DNA of 64,000 nucleotides from Piscinibacter gummiphilus. Its GTDB lineage: Bacteria > Pseudomonadota > Gammaproteobacteria > Burkholderiales > Burkholderiaceae_C. The notes below the pieces were generated by a model, which saw only the letters and a program-made list of their open reading frames with translations, did no database searches and was not told the DNA's origin. The stretch spans positions 5,828,001 through 5,892,000 of the forward strand of contig NZ_CP015118.1 of assembly GCF_002116905.1 (NCBI RefSeq). Direction: 5' to 3'. The translations under genes were made by a program, and so were the position numbers. Positions 51,696 to 62,314 of the stretch are shown here, one piece after another. Position 1 is the stretch's first letter, and each line of letters opens with the position of its first letter.

Positions 51696-53222
51696 TCACA
51701 CGAGGCCGGCCTTCCTGATCTTTCCGGAGTCGGTCTTCGGCAACTCGTCGACGAAGACCACGTGCCTCGGCACCATGACGGTTTCGAGGCGGCTGGCGCA
51801 GTGCTGGATCACCTGGCGTTCGGTGAGCACATGGCCCGGCTGCAGCGCGACGAAGACCTTCACGGCCTCGCCCACCACCGCGTCGATGCAGCCGATGGCG
51901 GCGGCCTCGAGCACCCCGGGCATCGCGCAGAGCACGTTCTCGATGTCGCGCGGGCTGACCTTTTCGCCGCGGACCTTGATCAGCTCGTCCTTGCGCGAGA
52001 CGAACCAGAAATATCCGTCGGAATCGGTGCGGAAGATATCCCCGGAATGCAGGACCATCTCACCGGGGTACGGGCCCGGGCGCAGCGCGCGCGCCGTGGC
52101 CTCCGGCTTCTCCCAGTAGCCGCGCATCACGTGGCTGCCGCGCACCACCAGTTCGCCGGTGCTGCCGAACGGCAGGCGCTGTCCGGCCTCGTCCTCGAGC
52201 CACATCTCCTGGTTCGGCATCCCGCGGCCCACGCTGCCGGGGCGCTCGTCGAGCAGCTCGGGCGGCAGGTAGGTCACGCGCTTGCATTCGGTCTGGCCGT
52301 ACATCGCGTACAGCCTCGCGTGCGGGAACGCCTCGCGCAGGCCGTGGATGTGCGCGTCGGGCAAGGCCGCGGCCGCGCTGGTGATGATGCGCAGCGTGGG
52401 CACCGGGTGGTCGGCGAGGGTCTTCAGCGCCAGCAGGCGAGCGAACACCGTGGGCACGCCGGGGAACACCGTGACCCCTTCCCGCGCCATCTGCTGCAGC
52501 ACCTTGACCGGGAACGAGAAGGAGCGTTCGAGGACCAGCGTGCCGCCCACCATGAACGTGGAGAGCACCTGGTACAGCCCGTAGCTGTAGGCGTGCGGCA
52601 GCGCGCTGAACACCACGTCGTCGGCCGTGAGCTGCAGGTAGGCGTTCACCGATCGCGCGGCCGAGACCATGTTCAGGTGGCTCAGCATCACGCCCTTGGG
52701 CTCGCCGGTGGACCCCGACGTGTAGATGAGTGCCGCGAGGTCCTGGTCGGTGGTGGGCACGGGCGCGGGCGACCCGCCCGGTTCGGTGGACGGCATGGGA
52801 CGGCAGCGCGTGTCGGCGCCTGCGGGCGGTGCGTCACCGGCCACCCAGCACGTGTGGATGCTGCGGTTCGTGGCGAGCGCCGCACCCACCTCGTCGATCA
52901 GGCCCGCGTGCGTGACGAGCACGCTCGCGCGGGCGTCGTTCAGCACGGCGGCGAGCCGCTGGCGCTTCGTCAGCGGGTTGATCGCCATCAGCACCGCGCC
53001 GCACTTCATCGCCGCGTAGAGGGCCACCACCGCGTCGAGGCCGTTGTCGAGGCATGTCGCGACGCGGTCACCCGGTTCGACCCCGGCGTCCTGCAGGGCC
53101 GTGGCGAGCGTGTCGGCCCGGGCATCGACCTCGGCGTAGGTGAGGCGCAGCCCGTCGGTGACGAGTGCGATGCGGTCCGGCATCGTCCGGGCCGTGAGTT
53201 CGAGGAGCTGGTGCATCAGCAT
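51696..53222 (-). CDS. AMP-dependent acyl-CoA synthetase/ligase
   Basis: The ATG at 53222, with GAGGA upstream, gives 508 residues of the ANL superfamily. Visible motifs are YTSGSTGEPKGVMLSH (AMP binding), YGQTEC, the hinge RKDELIKVRGEKVSP and the C-terminal lysine in KTDSGKIRKAGL. It should activate a carboxylic acid as acyl-AMP and load it on CoA or the neighbouring ACP. Similar ligases occur in exosortase/EPS-linked clusters. It starts 11 bases after asnB. The acid is unknown. Confidence 0.9.
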   Translation of the reverse strand: MLMHQLLELTARTMPDRIALVTDGLRLTYAEVDARADTLATALQDAGVEPGDRVATCLDNGLDAVVALYAAMKCGAVLMAINPLTKRQRLAAVLNDARASVLVTHAGLIDEVGAALATNRSIHTCWVAGDAPPAGADTRCRPMPSTEPGGSPAPVPTTDQDLAALIYTSGSTGEPKGVMLSHLNMVSAARSVNAYLQLTADDVVFSALPHAYSYGLYQVLSTFMVGGTLVLERSFSFPVKVLQQMAREGVTVFPGVPTVFARLLALKTLADHPVPTLRIITSAAAALPDAHIHGLREAFPHARLYAMYGQTECKRVTYLPPELLDERPGSVGRGMPNQEMWLEDEAGQRLPFGSTGELVVRGSHVMRGYWEKPEATARALRPGPYPGEMVLHSGDIFRTDSDGYFWFVSRKDELIKVRGEKVSPRDIENVLCAMPGVLEAAAIGCIDAVVGEAVKVFVALQPGHVLTERQVIQHCASRLETVMVPRHVVFVDELPKTDSGKIRKAGLV

Positions 53223-53233
53223 GGCGGAGGTCC

Positions 53234-55177
53234 TCAGGGCCGTGCGGCGACGGCGTCGCCGCGCACGAACATCGCGTCGATCCACATCGTCGACAGGATG
53301 CCGACGAAGGCCATGTTGTCGCCGAAGCCGATGGCCCGGCCCGCGCGGCACTTCTCGACGAGGCGGCGCACCGGTTCCGGATCGAAGTAGCCGGCCTGCC
53401 GGATGCGTTCCTCGTTGAGCAGGTCGGAGACATAGGCCACCGGCTTGCCGTCGTGGAAGAAGCTCGCGCTGTCGGGCGCGCGGTACGGCTGCTTGCTGCG
53501 CGTGCGCACCGACTCGGGCAGCAGGCCCTTCATCGAGCGCTTGAGCAGGTACTTCTCGGTCAGGCCCATCAGCTTGTAGCGCGGGGGCAGGCGGTTGGCG
53601 AACTCGATCACGCGGTGGTCGAGGAACGGGAAGCGCCCCTCGATCGAATGGCCCATCGCCATGCGGTCGCCCTGCGAACTCAGCAGGTAGCCCGACATCA
53701 GGGTGTGCGCCTCGACGTACTGGTCGCGTGCCATGGGCGACCAGCGGCCGATGGCCTCGGGCAGCGTGGCGCCGATGGCCGCGAACGGCGACCAGCCGGC
53801 CACCGCGTCGGCCTGCGCCTTCGAGAAGTACTGGGCGATGCGGCCCGTGGTGTTCCAGCGCGGCACGTGGGCGAACCACGGCTGGCCGAGGTGCTCGAGG
53901 CCCTCGCTGAAGAACTGCTTCGCGAAGAGCCCGCCGCTGGCCGGCGAGTGCTTCAGGTACGGGTACAGGCGCTTGAGCAGCTGTGCGCGGCCGGCGGACT
54001 GCGGCTGGCGCGCCATGAAGCGGCGCACGCGCGCTTCCTTGAAGATGTCGTAGCCGCCGAACACCTCGTCGGCGCCCTCCCCCGTCAACACCACCTTGTA
54101 GCCCTGCTCGCGCGCGAGGCCGGCCAGCATCATCAGCGGTGTGGGCGCGGTGCGCAGCACGGGCGACTCGGTGTGCCACAGCGTGCGGGGGAAGTTCGCG
54201 GCGATGTCGGCGCGCGTGCAGCGCACCTGCGAGTGTTTCGTGCCGAGGTGGTCGACGAGCTCGCGCTGGTAGGCGCTTTCGTCGAACTCGCCGTCGTCGA
54301 ACGTGACCGAGAACGTGCGCAGCGGCACGTCGGTGTGGTGGTGGATCAGCGACGTGATGATGGACGAGTCGAGCCCGCCGCTCAGGTACGCGCCCACGGG
54401 CACGTCGGAGCGCAGCTGCAGGCGCACCGCGTCGATCATCAGCGCGCGCAGTTCATCGGCCAGGTCCTCCGCGGGCCGGTCGTCGGCGATGGGGCCCTCG
54501 GGGAAGGTCCAGTCCCAGTAGCACGACATCTCGGCGCGGCCGTTTTCGATCACCATGCGGTGCCCCGGCGGCAACGACTGCACGCCGTCGAACACCGAAC
54601 GGTCACCGATGGGGGACCAGAACGTGAAGATCTCTGCCAGCGCGTGCGGGTCGAGGCGGCGCGGCACGCCGGGCACCGCGAACAGCGACTTCACCTCGGA
54701 GGCGAACAGCAGCCGGCCCGCGTGCACCATGTGGAAGAGCGGCCGGATGCCGGTGCGGTCGCGTGCCAGCACGAGGCGCTGGCGGCGGCGGTCCCACAGC
54801 GCGATGGCGAACTGGCCGTTGAGGTGCTGGACGAAGTCGTCGCCGTGTTCCTCGTAGAGGTGCACGATGACCTCGGTGTCCGAGTGCGTCGCGAAGCGGT
54901 GGCCGGCGCGCTCCAGGTCGGCGCGCAGCTCGATGTAGTTGAAGATCTCGCCGTTGAAGACGGTCCAGACCGTGTCGTCCTCGTTCGCGAGCGGCTGGTG
55001 GCCGCCGGCGAGGTCGATGATGCTGAGGCGCGCGTGGGCCAGGCCCACCGGCCCGTCGAGGTGGAAGCCGGTGCCGTCGGGGCCGCGGTGGTGGAGCGCG
55101 CCGATCATCGCGCCGAGTTCGGCGCGGGTGGGCGCGGGCGCGCGTCCCAGGTCGAGGATGCCGGCGATGCCACACAT
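53234..55177 (-). CDS. asnB: Asparagine synthase (glutamine-hydrolysing) family amidotransferase
   Basis: The 647-residue protein has the Ntn-type glutaminase domain with nucleophile C2 right after the initiator Met (MCGIAGILDLG), then the synthetase domain with the P-loop SGGLDSS. The ATG at 55177 is required to expose C2. Amidotransferases of this type make asparagine or amidate sugars, peptides and exosortase-associated products. As first gene before an acyl ligase, ACP and NadE-like gene, it probably supplies ammonia or amidates a pathway intermediate. Confidence 0.92.
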   Translation of the reverse strand: MCGIAGILDLGRAPAPTRAELGAMIGALHHRGPDGTGFHLDGPVGLAHARLSIIDLAGGHQPLANEDDTVWTVFNGEIFNYIELRADLERAGHRFATHSDTEVIVHLYEEHGDDFVQHLNGQFAIALWDRRRQRLVLARDRTGIRPLFHMVHAGRLLFASEVKSLFAVPGVPRRLDPHALAEIFTFWSPIGDRSVFDGVQSLPPGHRMVIENGRAEMSCYWDWTFPEGPIADDRPAEDLADELRALMIDAVRLQLRSDVPVGAYLSGGLDSSIITSLIHHHTDVPLRTFSVTFDDGEFDESAYQRELVDHLGTKHSQVRCTRADIAANFPRTLWHTESPVLRTAPTPLMMLAGLAREQGYKVVLTGEGADEVFGGYDIFKEARVRRFMARQPQSAGRAQLLKRLYPYLKHSPASGGLFAKQFFSEGLEHLGQPWFAHVPRWNTTGRIAQYFSKAQADAVAGWSPFAAIGATLPEAIGRWSPMARDQYVEAHTLMSGYLLSSQGDRMAMGHSIEGRFPFLDHRVIEFANRLPPRYKLMGLTEKYLLKRSMKGLLPESVRTRSKQPYRAPDSASFFHDGKPVAYVSDLLNEERIRQAGYFDPEPVRRLVEKCRAGRAIGFGDNMAFVGILSTMWIDAMFVRGDAVAARP

Positions 55178-55436
55178 CAGCGTGCCGCTCCGGGTGTCCC
55201 GCAGTGATGAAGAAGGCCTCCGCAAGCGGCGGCCGGACGATGTGGATGATTCCGTGTCATGGCGCAGTGCCTTCCGTTCCCTCCCCCTTCCCTCGCACGC
55301 GCGCTGGGCACTGTGGCCCACGGTGACGGCACGAAGGCGCCGGCCCGGTTCAGGTGTCTGTGAAGGAATGTTAAGTGAACTGCGTCACGGAACGGCCCCC
55401 GTGAATACGGGAGCCGGGCACCCCCTGATGGGTGGG

Positions 55437-56912
55437 TCAGTTCGCGGCGGCCATCACTTGCGCCACGGCGGCAGTCAAGCGTTTGCCGTACGGCACGTGC
55501 AGGAATTCGTTCGGACCATGGGCGTTGCTCTTGGGGCCCAGCACCCCGCACACCATCATCTGGGCCTTCGGGAAACACTGCTGCAGCAGGCTCATCAGCG
55601 GGATGGTGCCACCCTGGCCGATGTAGCCACAGGGGGCACCGAACTGGTCCATCGACGCCTGGTTCAGCGCGGTCTCGAGCCAGGGCGACAGGCTCGGCGC
55701 GTTCCAGCCGGTGGCGCCCACCGCGCCCACGCGGCCGTCCGCGGCGAACGTGACCTTGGCGTTGTACGGCGCGTTGTCCTCCAGCAGCGTCTTGAGCCGG
55801 GCCGCGGCCTCGTTGCCGTCGATCAGCGGGGGCAGGCGCAGGCTCAGCTTGAACGCGGTGTACGGGCGCAGCACGTTGCCGGCGTCCTTCATCGCGGGGA
55901 AACCGTCGACGCCGGTCACGCTCAGCGTGGGCCGCCACGTGCGGTTGAGCAGGCCCTCGAGCGGGTCGGTGGTGGTGGGCAGCGTGGGGCCGCCGTCGGC
56001 GCCGCAGGCCCACGGGTAGCGCTTCCACACCTCGTCGCCGAGGATCTTCGCGGTGGCCTGGGCCTGCTCGATGCGGTCGGCGGGGATGGCACAGTGGAAG
56101 CTCTCGGGCAGCAGCTGCCCCGTCTTCGAGTCCTCCAGGCGGTCCAGCACCTGGCGCAGGATGCGGAAGCTCGACGGCACGAGGCCGCTCGAATCGCCCG
56201 AGTGCACGCCCTCGCTCAGGATCTCCACCTTCAGCGTGCCGCTGACCATGCCGCGCAGGCTGGTCGTGAGCCACAGCTGGTCGTAGTTGCCGGCGCCGCT
56301 GTCGAGGCACACCACGAGGCTCACCTCGCCCAGGCGGTCCTTCAGCGCGTCCACGTACACGGGCAGGTCGAACGATCCGCTTTCCTCGCAGGCCTCGATC
56401 AGGCCCACGCAGCGCGGGCGCGGCACGCCCTGCGCGTCGAGCGCGAGGATGGCGGCGATGGCGGCGTAGACCGCGTAGCCGTCGTCCGCGCCGCCTCGGC
56501 CGTACAGCAGGCCGTCCTCGTACTTGGGCGTCCACGGCCCGAGGTCGTTGCGCCAGCCGTTGAACTCGGGCTGCTTGTCGAGGTGGCCGTACAGCAGCAC
56601 GGTGCCGGTGCTCTCCGGCTTCGTGGACGGCACCTCGAAGAAGATCACCGGCGTGCGGCCCTCGATGCGCACCACCTCCAGCTTCAGGCCCGCCACCTTC
56701 TTGCTTTCGACCCAGGCGGCGGCGTCGCGCACCACCTTGTCGATGAAGCCGTTCTTCTGCCACTCGGCATCGAACATCGGGCTCTTCGCGGGGATGGCGA
56801 TGTAGTCGGTCAGCGCGGGGACGATCTCCTCGTCCCACATCTTGTCGGTGAAGGCGGCGATGGCGCCGGGCAGGTCGGGGCTGCGCGGGGCGAGCGGGTC
56901 ACGTGCGTTCAT
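55437..56912 (-). CDS. M20 family metallopeptidase
   Basis: The 491-residue protein has the M20 dipeptidase layout: VLLYGHLDKQPEFNGW (first zinc histidine), GRGGADDGYAVYAAIAAILAL (bridging aspartate), IEACEESGS (catalytic and zinc glutamates) and PCGYIGQGGTIPLM near the end. A dimerisation domain lies in the middle. It should cleave a dipeptide or acylated amino acid in the cytoplasm. It is divergent from the SDR gene and separated from asnB by about 260 bp. Confidence 0.9.
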   Translation of the reverse strand: MNARDPLAPRSPDLPGAIAAFTDKMWDEEIVPALTDYIAIPAKSPMFDAEWQKNGFIDKVVRDAAAWVESKKVAGLKLEVVRIEGRTPVIFFEVPSTKPESTGTVLLYGHLDKQPEFNGWRNDLGPWTPKYEDGLLYGRGGADDGYAVYAAIAAILALDAQGVPRPRCVGLIEACEESGSFDLPVYVDALKDRLGEVSLVVCLDSGAGNYDQLWLTTSLRGMVSGTLKVEILSEGVHSGDSSGLVPSSFRILRQVLDRLEDSKTGQLLPESFHCAIPADRIEQAQATAKILGDEVWKRYPWACGADGGPTLPTTTDPLEGLLNRTWRPTLSVTGVDGFPAMKDAGNVLRPYTAFKLSLRLPPLIDGNEAAARLKTLLEDNAPYNAKVTFAADGRVGAVGATGWNAPSLSPWLETALNQASMDQFGAPCGYIGQGGTIPLMSLLQQCFPKAQMMVCGVLGPKSNAHGPNEFLHVPYGKRLTAAVAQVMAAAN

Positions 56913-56992
56913 GAGAGGGGCTCCTTGTCACCTTGGTGAAGTGTAAAACCGGGCCTCGTCCGTATCCTCCGGCGTGGACTTTGGAGACAACC

Positions 56993-57940
56993 ATGCCCAT
57001 CACTTCCCCCTTCCACGCCCGCAGCACCGCACTCGACGTCGTGTCCGGGTTCAACCTCGGCGGCCGCTCGGCCATCGTCACCGGCGGTGGCGCCGGCATC
57101 GGCCTCGAGACGGCGCGTGCCCTCGCGTCGGCCGGCGCGCGCGTGACCCTCGCGGTGCGCAACGCCGAACAGGGCCGGGCGTCGGCCGAACAGCTGCGGG
57201 CCGAGACCGGCAACCCGGCCATCGACGTCGGCACGCTCGACCTGGCCGACCTCCCCGGCGTGCGCCGCTTCGCCGCGTCATGGGGCGACCGCCCGCTGCA
57301 CCTGCTGATCAACAACGCCGGCGTGATGGCCTGTCCGCTCGCGCGCACGCCGCAGGGCTGGGAATCGCAGTTCGCCACGAACCACCTGGGCCACTTCGCC
57401 CTGACCACCGCGCTGCTGCCCGCGCTGAAGGCCGCCGGCAACGCCCGCGTGGTCACGTTGAGTTCGATGGGCCACAAGCTCGCCGGCGTCGACTTCGACG
57501 ACCTCCACTTCGAACGCCGCGAGTACAACAAGTGGAAGGCCTACGGCCAGGCGAAGTCGGCCAACGCGCTGATGTCGCTGGGCCTGCACGCGCGCCACGC
57601 CGCCGACGGCATCACCTCGCTGGCCGTGCACCCGGGCGGTGTGGACACCGACCTGCACCGCCACGTGCCCGACGACGAGAAGCGCGCGATGGGCTGGGTG
57701 GGCGAGGACGGCCGCATCTCCAGCCGCTTCAAGACCCCGGCGCAGGGCGCCGCCACGAGCGTGTGGGCCGCCACGGCCCCGGCGCTCGAAGGCCAGGGCG
57801 GGCTCTACCTGGAGGACTGCCAGCAGGGGCTGCCGGCCGAGCCCGGCAACCGCACGTCGGGCCATGCACCGCACATCATGGACACGGCCGTGGCCGACCG
57901 GCTGTGGCGGGTGTCCGAGGAGCTGCTGGCCTCGGCCTGA
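56993..57940 (+). CDS. SDR family NAD(P)-dependent oxidoreductase
   Basis: The ATG at 56993, preceded by TTGGAGA, gives 315 residues. The Rossmann motif TGGGAGIG, the NNAG segment (LLINNAGVMAC) and the catalytic YGQAK show an active short-chain dehydrogenase. The long form, with a C-terminal QGGLYLEDCQQG region, resembles retinol-dehydrogenase-like/WW-domain oxidoreductase SDRs. Substrate unknown. It is convergent with the HD-domain gene. Confidence 0.9.
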   Translation: MPITSPFHARSTALDVVSGFNLGGRSAIVTGGGAGIGLETARALASAGARVTLAVRNAEQGRASAEQLRAETGNPAIDVGTLDLADLPGVRRFAASWGDRPLHLLINNAGVMACPLARTPQGWESQFATNHLGHFALTTALLPALKAAGNARVVTLSSMGHKLAGVDFDDLHFERREYNKWKAYGQAKSANALMSLGLHARHAADGITSLAVHPGGVDTDLHRHVPDDEKRAMGWVGEDGRISSRFKTPAQGAATSVWAATAPALEGQGGLYLEDCQQGLPAEPGNRTSGHAPHIMDTAVADRLWRVSEELLASA

Positions 57941-57944
57941 CCGC

Positions 57945-59129
57945 TCACATCATCGCGAGCAGGTCCGCCACGTTGACCGTGGCGCGCAGGTCGGTGGGCT
58001 TGACCGTGCCGGTGATGCGGTGGGCGGCCTCTGCCGTGTCGCGCAGCTGCGGCACCTTCAGTTCGGCGCCCCCGGGGCCCGCGAGGCTCACGGCCAGAGG
58101 CTGGCTCGCGTGCGCGCCCCGGCGCAGCACCATCGCCACCTCGCCGTTCGCCAGGCTCACGCAGGTGCCCGGCGGGTAGATGCCCAGCACCTTGATGATG
58201 GCCGCCCCCACTTCGTCCACCTCGCCGTTGGCGCCCAGGCAGGCCGCGCGCGCCGCGAGGGTGGCGGGCATGCCGGGCCGGCTGAGGCGGGGGCTGATCT
58301 TCGCGAAGAACACGTCGAGGCGGCGCAGCACCCGCGCCAGCCGGTCGGCCGCGGACAAGGCCCCGAGCGGCAGGTCGGCCGGGCCGTCCTGGTGGTGGCG
58401 GGCCACCACGTCGAGGCACAGCGTGTCGGTGATCCCCGCCTCCTTCAGCTGGGTGGCGCTCATCTCGGGATGGCGGTCGATGCGGATGCGCTGGTCGAGC
58501 GACGGCGTGCGCTCGCGCAGCGTCAGCTCGTCCTGCATGGCGGTCATGCTCCAGTTCATCGTCAGCGCGGCGATCGCGAGCGAGCGCAGTTCGGCGGCCT
58601 CGAACCCGAGCTGCTGCGCGCACAGGGACGACGTCATCGCGCACAGCAGCGCGTGCCGGCTGCTGTAGTGCTCGTAGCGCCGCACCGCGCGCTGCAGCAC
58701 GAGGAACAGCAGCGCGTCGGCGTGTTCGTCCATCAGGTCGCGCATGCGACCGGCCACGGCCAGCAGCCGCGGCACCCACTTGTCGTCGGGCGACACCTCG
58801 AGCAGCAGCACGTTCAGCTGCTGCTGCACCAGGCCCAGTTCGGAGATGAGTTCGAGGCGCGGCGGCGCGGCTTCCGCGGCCTCGGCCTTCGGGCTGAAGG
58901 CGTCGTCGAAGGCGTCGGCGAGTTCCCGTTCGCGCTGGCGGGCGAGACGCCACTCGGCGCTCTGGTCTTCGTCAACCATCAGGTCGTGTGCGGTCAGGCG
59001 GCCCAGCTGGGTCACGTCCTGGATCACCGCGTCGCGCGGCATGATCAGGCGACCGGCGGCATCGAACAGGTCGAAGGGCAGGGACGCTCCCACCTCCAAA
59101 TGTTCGGCCGCGAAGGGAATGAGTTTCAT
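57945..59129 (-). CDS. Degenerate HD-GYP domain protein
   Basis: The 394-residue protein has an N-terminal domain typical of HD-GYP phosphodiesterases (FAAEHLEVGASLPFDLFDAAGRLIMPRD) and a HD-like helical domain in the middle. The metal-binding positions have changed: HD is HA in RHALLCAM, and the GYP motif is not recognisable, though ARHHQDG and RIDRHPEMS remain. It may bind c-di-GMP or a protein partner without hydrolysing the messenger. It is downstream of the aldehyde dehydrogenase gene in the same direction but separated by a terminator. Confidence 0.8.
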   Translation of the reverse strand: MKLIPFAAEHLEVGASLPFDLFDAAGRLIMPRDAVIQDVTQLGRLTAHDLMVDEDQSAEWRLARQRERELADAFDDAFSPKAEAAEAAPPRLELISELGLVQQQLNVLLLEVSPDDKWVPRLLAVAGRMRDLMDEHADALLFLVLQRAVRRYEHYSSRHALLCAMTSSLCAQQLGFEAAELRSLAIAALTMNWSMTAMQDELTLRERTPSLDQRIRIDRHPEMSATQLKEAGITDTLCLDVVARHHQDGPADLPLGALSAADRLARVLRRLDVFFAKISPRLSRPGMPATLAARAACLGANGEVDEVGAAIIKVLGIYPPGTCVSLANGEVAMVLRRGAHASQPLAVSLAGPGGAELKVPQLRDTAEAAHRITGTVKPTDLRATVNVADLLAMM

Positions 59130-59156
59130 GGATGGCGCTTGGGGCGTCGGGGCAAC

Positions 59157-59186
59157 AAAAAAGGGCTTGCCGGCGTGGCAAGCCCT
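59157..59186 (-). terminator. Intrinsic terminator after the aldehyde dehydrogenase gene
   Basis: On the minus strand AGGGCTTGCC, a five-base loop and GGCAAGCCCT form a perfect 10-bp stem followed by T6. Confidence 0.9.
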
Positions 59187-59206
59187 CTCAGGTTAAACGC
59201 TCCGCG

Positions 59207-60640
<1,434 letters not shown>

Positions 60641-60771
60641 GGCGGTCGTCTCGCGTTGTAGTGGGTGATGGGCGAAATTCTAGACGGGCGTGCAGCGAAC
60701 GAGGTGTCACCTGGATGGCACCCCGTTCGCGGGCCTTCCGGTCGGGCGCCGCGGCGTGGAAGAATGCCGAC

Positions 60772-61563
60772 ATGACGACTGACCTGCTGCGCCGTCTCCA
60801 AGCCTGGACCGAGGGTGCGCTCTCGAGTGCCGGCACGCAGGTGACGGTGATGGAGTTCGTCAACACGCCCGTCTGGTTTCCCGGGGCGCGTCAGCCCGCG
60901 GCGAACGGCGTCGGCCACGGCTCCCAGCGGCTGCACCTGTTCCCCGGCGACCCGGGCGAATTGCCCACGCTGGGCGTCTGGCTGCACGACCCGGCCACGC
61001 TGCATCCGCCCGTCACCACGCCCACGCTGCACCAGACCGGCGGCGCGCTGCTGTCCTTCGTGATGAACCAGCGCTTCAACGTGGTGCTGGACGACCACGG
61101 CGAACGCTGCCTGCTGACCTACGACGACCTGCTGAGCCTGCGCACGCTGATGCTGCTGCGCCGGGTGGCCGACGGTTTCGTGGTGGAGGCGATGCCCCCA
61201 CCCGACGTGTCGAAGCTGGCGGCCCCGCTGCTGGCCCACTGCGCCAGCGAACCGTCGGTGCGCCGGGCCTGGCTCGCGGTGATCCACTCGGCCGCGAGCA
61301 CGCAGGCGGCCGTGCTGCTGGAGGCCACGCAGGCCGACCGCCACCGCGACACCCTGACCCGCCTGCTGGACCCGCTGCTGCCGCCGGGCGTGTCGATGAC
61401 CGTCATCGAGTCGAAGGACACCTTCTCGGCCGACCTGCGCGAGGCCATCGCCCGGCACGACCCGCTGCACGACGCCACGGCCAAGCCGGGCTGGATGGAC
61501 CGGGTGAAACACCGCTTCGCGGCCCCGGTCGTGCCGGTGATCCGGCTGGACCTGCGGCGCTGA
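60772..61563 (+). CDS. Hypothetical protein, 263 aa
   Basis: The ATG at 60772 gives a 263-residue soluble protein with no signal peptide or membrane helix. The central region (GGALLSFVMNQRFNVVLDDHGERCLLTYDDLLSLRTLM) and the tail (DTLTRLLDPLLPPGVSMTVIESKDTFSADLREAI) weakly recall SseB-type proteins, but I am not confident. It is divergent from the aldehyde dehydrogenase gene and precedes a nitroreductase gene. Confidence 0.7.
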   Translation: MTTDLLRRLQAWTEGALSSAGTQVTVMEFVNTPVWFPGARQPAANGVGHGSQRLHLFPGDPGELPTLGVWLHDPATLHPPVTTPTLHQTGGALLSFVMNQRFNVVLDDHGERCLLTYDDLLSLRTLMLLRRVADGFVVEAMPPPDVSKLAAPLLAHCASEPSVRRAWLAVIHSAASTQAAVLLEATQADRHRDTLTRLLDPLLPPGVSMTVIESKDTFSADLREAIARHDPLHDATAKPGWMDRVKHRFAAPVVPVIRLDLRR

Positions 61564-61678
61564 CCGCCCTCCGCCCTTCGGGCTCCTAGCACAAGCGCGA
61601 ATGTCCCGTGGCCTGCGCGTCCGGCCCGGCGCACCTACATTCGCACGCTCGTCCGAAATGACTCACCGAACCGACACC

Positions 61679-62314
61679 ATGGAACTGCTCGACAAGCTGA
61701 ACTGGCGCTACGCCACCAAGAAGATGGACCCGGCCCAGGCCGTGCCGCAGGACAAGGTCGACCGCATCGTCGAGGCCGCGCGCCTCGCGCCCACCTCCAG
61801 CGGCCTGCAGCCGTTCGAGGTGATCGTCGTCACCAACGCCGAGTTGCGCGCCAAGGTGCGCGCCGTGGCGTGGAACCAGGCCCAGATCACCGACGGCTCG
61901 CACCTGCTGGTGTTCGCCGCCTGGGACAACTACACCCCCGAGCGCATCAACCAGATGTTCGACTACACGAACCAGGTGCGCGGCGGCACCAACGACGGCT
62001 GGGAGGCGTACCGCCAGAAGCTGCTCGCGTCGTACCCGGGCCGCGATGCCCAGGTCAACTTCGAGCATGCCGCGCGCCAGGCCTACATCGGCTTCGGGGC
62101 CTCGGTGATCGCCGCGTCGTTCGAGGGTGTGGACAGCACCCCGATGGAGGGCTTCGACCCGGCCGCCGTGGACGACCTGCTGGGCCTGAAGGCCCGCGGC
62201 CTGCGCAGCGTCACGCTGCTGCCGCTCGGCTACCGCCAGGCCGAGGGCGACTGGCTCGTGAAGCTCGAGAAGGTGCGCCGCCCGCGCGACCAGTTCGTCA
62301 CGGAACTGAACTGA
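61679..62314 (+). CDS. Nitroreductase family NAD(P)H-dependent oxidoreductase
   Basis: The 211-residue protein begins MELLDKLNWRYATKKMDP and shows the FMN-binding ARLAPTSSGLQPFEVIVV and the closing LPLGY region of NfsB-like nitroreductases. These dimeric FMN enzymes reduce nitroaromatics, quinones or flavins. The ATG at 61679 begins the conserved part; an ATG at 61658 would add seven residues. It is convergent with the hydrolase gene, whose end overlaps its last 17 bases. Confidence 0.88.
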   Translation: MELLDKLNWRYATKKMDPAQAVPQDKVDRIVEAARLAPTSSGLQPFEVIVVTNAELRAKVRAVAWNQAQITDGSHLLVFAAWDNYTPERINQMFDYTNQVRGGTNDGWEAYRQKLLASYPGRDAQVNFEHAARQAYIGFGASVIAASFEGVDSTPMEGFDPAAVDDLLGLKARGLRSVTLLPLGYRQAEGDWLVKLEKVRRPRDQFVTELN

